This document shows positions 59,439 to 64,000 of a stretch of 64,000 bases of DNA, piece after piece. Location: NCBI GenBank assembly GCA_002917075.1, contig NTMA01000066.1, forward strand, positions 62,001 to 126,000. The letters are read 5' to 3'. Positions within the stretch are counted from its first letter, which is position 1; every line of letters starts with the position of its first letter. The position numbers were made by a program, and so were the translations under genes. The notes under the pieces are model-generated. The model did no database searches. It had not been told where the DNA came from and was given only the letters and a program-made list of their open reading frames with translations. This DNA comes from Hawksworthiomyces lignivorus. Lineage: Eukaryota > Ascomycota > Sordariomycetes > Ophiostomatales > Ophiostomataceae.

Positions 59439-61433
59439 TCACTCCACAGAGGAGCCTTTGGTCGAGTTTCCATGTGTAACAATAGAACGATCAACAATCG
59501 TGGCGACCTCGTCTCCAGAACCATCAGAGGAAGCAGTGTCCTTTTCGGCGACTGGCTTCCTCCTAACATAGGTTGTCAGCAGTGTGTCGACTAGTTTTTT
59601 TAATTGGGTATCATACTGGTGATTTTTGGCTGTGTTTTTATTCTGTGAAACCTTCCCTAGGCTTCCCAAACCAGTGGACTGTGATAAAGGATGAATGGAC
59701 GCATAACTAAGATAAAATAATAGATAATTAAGTTAGTATAAGAAAAGGAATAGAAGAAATCCAGAGATAAAGCTACCTGCATCTGCCATTTCCGCCAGGT
59801 TGACGGTTCCACAGAGACTGGGCATAGATAGAAGGACTGATTCCAACAGTATGAGTTCCGTACGCTCCAATATTGTATTCATTGGTTCGATATTGGCGAC
59901 GCTCTGCTGTGATGCGCTTCAACTCCTTCTGCGCTGGCGTATCGGCATAACGAACTTGGATGACAAAATTATCTTGGCCAACTGGTGTACCATGAAAATT
60001 TTTAATGACTCTTTCGCAAACATCACGCGTCTCGAATCTAGAACGAAATACTTGTTAGTGCGTTAGCAGGTCATATTCCAGGTGGTGATAACTAACCTAG
60101 CAAATCCAACACCACGACTGTTTCCTATGGAATCCCTCAGAATCTTGCTGGACACAATGCGAAAAGGGTCAAAGATCTGACTTAACATCTGATCCTAGGT
60201 GTCAGTTTAGAAATATAGAGAAGCGTGCTAGATCGGTAACAACTTACGCTTTCGTTGACATCTTTCGGTAGATTTGATATATAGAGGTTGGTTGATCCAT
60301 CGTCGCCTTCGGCCTTCAGTCGAGCATTAAAACTCTCCTGGAATCAAACAAACATAAGCAAATACAAAAGAGTTGTTTTTTTTAAGTTAGCAATAGACTT
60401 ACCCTAGCAAAGCCGACCTCGTAGCCAAGACGATAAAACCCACGAATGCATTTTTCTGAGTTTTTGACGTCTTTGAACTTTGCAAAGCCAAATCTAATGC
60501 GACAATAACGTTTTTAATACAATGTTGCCACATATTTAATTATTATTAAAAAGAGCCTCACCCTTTGCAAGCACCTGTCGCGGTATCGATGATAGCTTTA
60601 GACTGCTCAACTTCGCCAAAGCGGCCAGCATAGCGGAAAAGAAGATCATCATCAGTGGTAGGATGAAGGCCACGAATATAGACGTTTCGGTTGCCTTGAA
60701 TACGATTCTCAAGACACTGCTCCAGTGGTTTCACATGTTCTGTCCAGACCGCTGGAACAGCCTTGGGGATTGGCGGCTCTTGCATCAACACCTGATCAAT
60801 GTCTGGATCTGCAACAACTTTTGTATGAGAAGCCTCGCGAGGCGATGGGGTTGTGAATGAAGATCTCTCAAGTGATGCTACTCGAGCACCACTATTCAGT
60901 CGATCGGCTGCATGGCCAAAGAAAGGGGTTGCAGGTGTTGATTCTGTAGCAGAGGTCGAATAAGAACTACGCCGATTTTCCAACACAGGAAGCTCACGCG
61001 GAATATAATCGCCATAAGCAAGAGAGCGGCCAGGAGTAAATGGTGTCATAGCTCCATGGCTATAAGTGTGAGCGTATCCGCTCGTAGGATACTGGATGGG
61101 ATGCCCTACGTTACCATAATTTTGGTCTGTCAGAATGGGATGAAGAGAGCCCGTGTATGGTGCTGCAAAAAGAATGCTGCCTTCAGAACCGTTCAAGAAG
61201 GCACTCGGCGGAAGATTCTGTATAGCGGGCCCAATCTGAGAGAGATTTGCAGTGGGTAGACTGAGAGTTCCAAAGTGGTTCATAATAGCCCCGAGACTGT
61301 CATCTTGTATCTGCATTACCGTTCCAGCGGCAACTGGCTGGGAGGGAGGAAGAGCTAGATCGGACAAAACTATATGGCCAGGAATATATCCAGTCTCCAT
61401 ACCAGAGTGGCAATTTTGATTTCTGTTGTCCAT
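59439..61433 (-). CDS. Two-RRM RNA-binding protein (RBMS/MSSP-like)
   Basis: Six exons (61433-60562, 60493-60403, 60337-60248, 60194-60097, 60037-59777, 59706-59439) encode 559 aa. The first ~245 residues are disordered and rich in Pro, Ser and Tyr. RRM1 starts NVYIRGLHPTTDDDLLFRYA with RNP1 KGFGFAKF, spanning a splice. RRM2 starts TNLYISNLPKDV with RNP1 RGVGFARF, also spanning a splice. Then comes the family signature YADTPAQKELKRITAERRQY. This two-RRM layout is that of RBMS/MSSP-type proteins, which bind AU-rich RNA or single-stranded DNA; in fungi the role is little defined. The last intron uses the acceptor just after a TACTAAC site; other acceptors break the frame. The upstream GTG start at 61487 was rejected in favour of the ATG. 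Confidence 0.88.
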
Positions 61434-64000
61434 TGTCTCCGGATATGTGGTTGTTTTTCTCTTAAGACGACTTTCTATTCGTGACACAGCCGTCAGCTTG
61501 CAATTTTAAAATTTCCATACGAGTAGAGCTGCCTTGATACTCTGACCATATGTTTGGGTTTGCATTAAATTAACATTGGTAATGGACAACAAGTGATGTT
61601 AATATCCCCGTGAATAAACGTGAGCAAGCACAACTAACAATGTTGCAGAGAAAACGCACGCATATGCTTAGTATACTGTGGCTTCCAAACCTGTAACGAC
61701 ATAAAGAACAGAGGGGAGACACCACATGGTAAATCATGCTTGTGAGCCAATGTCGTAATAAATACAATTCTTTTCAAGCTTGGGTGGCAGCTTGGGCTAT
61801 ATGCACGCCCGGCAGAGAAGGGGGTGATAAAAGCATGCCATTGATGAGTGGGTTTCGGATACTTGGACAAAGACTTCCAAAATAAGTTTATGGAGTATGA
61901 GGCACAATCTGTGAGGAACTTCCGGGCAAGATGGCAATATTCGACAGGGGACTTACTTACTTCTACCTTAATTTTGCCAAAGCTTAAGGATTGAAACAGC
62001 AAGATTATACACTACCTTTGTTCAACGGAACTTTGGAATGGTTTCAACACAAAAGAGGCCGGTAGCGAAGATAGAGAGATCCGAAAGGTTGATATGAAAG
62101 CAGTGAGAGAAGATTTGATAAGATTGGAGGAGTTTAGTTAAAGAGGTAGAAAAGAAAAGTCATTGAAGCCAGGACCTCGTGGTTACAAGACCAGATACAA
62201 GGAACAAGAGCTGTGCAGCCCTGAGTGAGGGAAGAATAAAAGCAGAGAAGAGAAAATGGGCGATGCTTTGATATCAAGAAAACAGATAGATGCGAGATGG
62301 TAGAGGCCGCGAGAAAGGAATGAAGAGCAAATGGAATGAGGAAATGAAAGAAAAGAAAGTCAGCAATGTCAGAAGTGGACAAGTCTTGAAGTTTTTGACG
62401 AGGAAGTTACAGGTAGCATGACAACAAACAATTGAAAGATGGCAAGTATGAAGGAAATAAATAGAAGGATTGATTATCATTTGCCCAAAAGAAATTTTCT
62501 TGGATGCCGTAGAACTTGCAGGATGCATCACGCAAAGAATGAAATTGGAGGAAAGAGGAAAGGAGCTCTCTACCTGACAAAACATGAGGTATCAATCCCA
62601 AAATTAGCAAAGGGAAGGGACAAACCGAATCTAGGAATTCTCTTTTTAGCGAGAATAAACACAAGAAAAGAATTAATTGAGCAGCCTTTTTTTTGTCAAA
62701 GAGAGGAAAGAGTCGAACTCTTCATTCTCCGGCAAAACCTCGGCTCTTTCCTTATAAATCTCTTCACCATGACCAACAAAGTCGATGAAGGTGTTCGGTA
62801 TCTAAAATTTTTCATAAACATCCAGCTAATTTTTACTTGAAAAAGAAGCTATAAACAAGTCTGCGTCAACGTTTTCACTTGAATGGAAAGATTTGCGTTC
62901 TGTTTGGGAATTAATAATTTTCTAAGATGCTAACAAAAAAATACTAGCAACGGTGCTTCAAGGAGAAATCTCCGCCATAAACCAATTCCATTTCAGTATG
63001 ATTTCATAGCACGCTATTACCAGGTTGTGTTTTCTGACCTTCCAGCCTTAGTGGTAGGTGGATTTCCAAGAAGCTTGACGGAGACGTTCCACTGGCTAAC
63101 CTGGCTGGCTAGAAATTCCTGCTAGCTGTGGAAAGCATAGCTTGCTGAGGATCATGAGGTGAGACAGAAGTGTGACATAGCGCAGACATAGCATGGTATC
63201 AAAAAAGGCCAGTTTGTATACATTGAGGGAGAAAAGACCAGACGAAGAGCGAGATCCCTGTCCCTAGAGAGCAGGTGACATTCCACCATCACAATGATTA
63301 TGGCAGGTGCACTTTCTATCGATACAATTCCTCATTCAAGCAGTACGCTCGGACTATTTGCTCTTTCTTATTTTATATTCTGCTTTATCTTTACCTCCCT
63401 CTATGCTCTTTGGTCCTTTCTCTCTCTTTGCACATGGTATATAATATGTGGCCAGCAAGAGAACGTGTGCACGAAGCAGGCGTCATTAAGGTGGCTTGTT
63501 GCTACTTTCATCAATTGCTCATGTCGTTATTTACATATTCTTTAAACATAAGATATAAGGCTCATGAGCTTTCCTCTCCAAAAGAGAATGGGCGCAATAT
63601 CAGTTTCTGGGACGTTGTCCAACCGTCACATGACTGTCTTTCACAGGCATAAGAAATACTAAGAAGGCATAAATGCCCTCTTCATATGCTTAGGAATTTT
63701 GCTGCTTGATCCATTGTCCATTTGGGGGTTGTGATCACTGGAGAACCTTCTTCCATATGTCAGATTGTCGGGGCGAATTTCCTAAAGTGGATAAAGGTCG
63801 CGAGAAAACTACCATAAAGCCCACCGAAAAAAAATTACCACACTATTAGCGTCGTACCCTTATGCATTTGGAAATCGCAATCGTTGGCAGGGAGCAGGCA
63901 GTCTCTCTGTCCTTGAAGGGTAAATGGAGACACTCAGGGTGTGAGAGCAATTGCTTTTCGCCATAATTCCTTAGCGAGAACCAAACAGCCCGACAGAAGG
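61434..64000. promoter_or_regulatory. Upstream region of the RRM gene, to window end
   Basis: About 2.6 kb with no supportable gene. From 62040 to about 62700 the minus strand is strongly pyrimidine-rich, suggesting a long 5' leader or promoter for the RRM gene; untranslated exons are possible. A 47-base hairpin lies at 62705-62751. From 62800 to the end nothing was recognised; the ORF at 63275-63652 (+) resembles no family known to me. Confidence 0.4.
62705..62751. repeat. Inverted repeat, 8-bp arms
   Basis: GGAAAGAG (62705-62712) and CTCTTTCC (62744-62751) are perfect reverse complements around a 31-base loop. The loop holds a further short CCG/CGG pairing. Confidence 0.7.

Noticed and set aside
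62690..62780. Possible tRNA on the minus strand (GAGTTCGACTC)
   Set aside because: Spacing too short and T-stem and acceptor pairing imperfect; reported only as a hairpin.
1..64000. CRISPR arrays, prophage, operons, insertion sequences
   Set aside because: The window is eukaryotic with intron-containing single genes; no spaced direct repeats or such genes were seen.

Overview
The window is nuclear DNA from a fungus. The genes carry short spliceosomal introns (mostly 53-150 nt, GT-AG, with CTAAC/CTGAC-like branch points), and their products are typical fungal housekeeping proteins. These include a Zn2Cys6 transcription factor with a PAS-like segment, a MATE transporter with a long hydrophilic head and an SRL-ending peroxisomal Lon. 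No bacterial, viral or organellar genes were seen. The species cannot be named from this evidence. For every gene below the exons were joined by eye, and each joined reading frame comes out as a whole number of codons ending in a stop; no transcript data were available.

Layout, left to right. 1-13.2 kb: 3' part of a glycosyltransferase-2-like gene (+), DUF202 membrane protein (-), MATE transporter (+), SEC1 (+), Zn2Cys6/PAS transcription factor (-). 13.2-29.9 kb: a 16.6-kb stretch with no convincing gene, holding pyrimidine-rich tracts, microsatellites and short doubtful ORFs. 29.9-46 kb: peroxisomal Lon (-), RPA2 (+), GNAT acetyltransferase (-), eIF4E-binding 4E-T/Eap1-like protein (-), URB1 (-). 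46.7-64 kb: isopentenyl-diphosphate isomerase (+), an unrecognised disordered protein (-), MLH1 (+), RPN1 (-), RIO2 (+), a two-RRM RNA-binding protein (-), then about 2.5 kb of its upstream DNA.

There is no operon or pathway cluster. The genes serve separate core processes: ribosome assembly (URB1, RIO2), DNA replication and repair (RPA2, MLH1), proteolysis (RPN1, Lon), mRNA control (4E-T, RRM protein), isoprenoid synthesis (IDI), exocytosis (SEC1) and transport (MATE).

The most unusual points are gene-structural. An 8-nt microexon carries the third zinc-binding cysteine of the transcription factor. Two consecutive GC-AG introns are needed to read MLH1. RPA2 starts with a 4-nt coding exon. 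The 16.6-kb gene-free block upstream of the transcription factor is the most open question. No previously undescribed biological system could be demonstrated.
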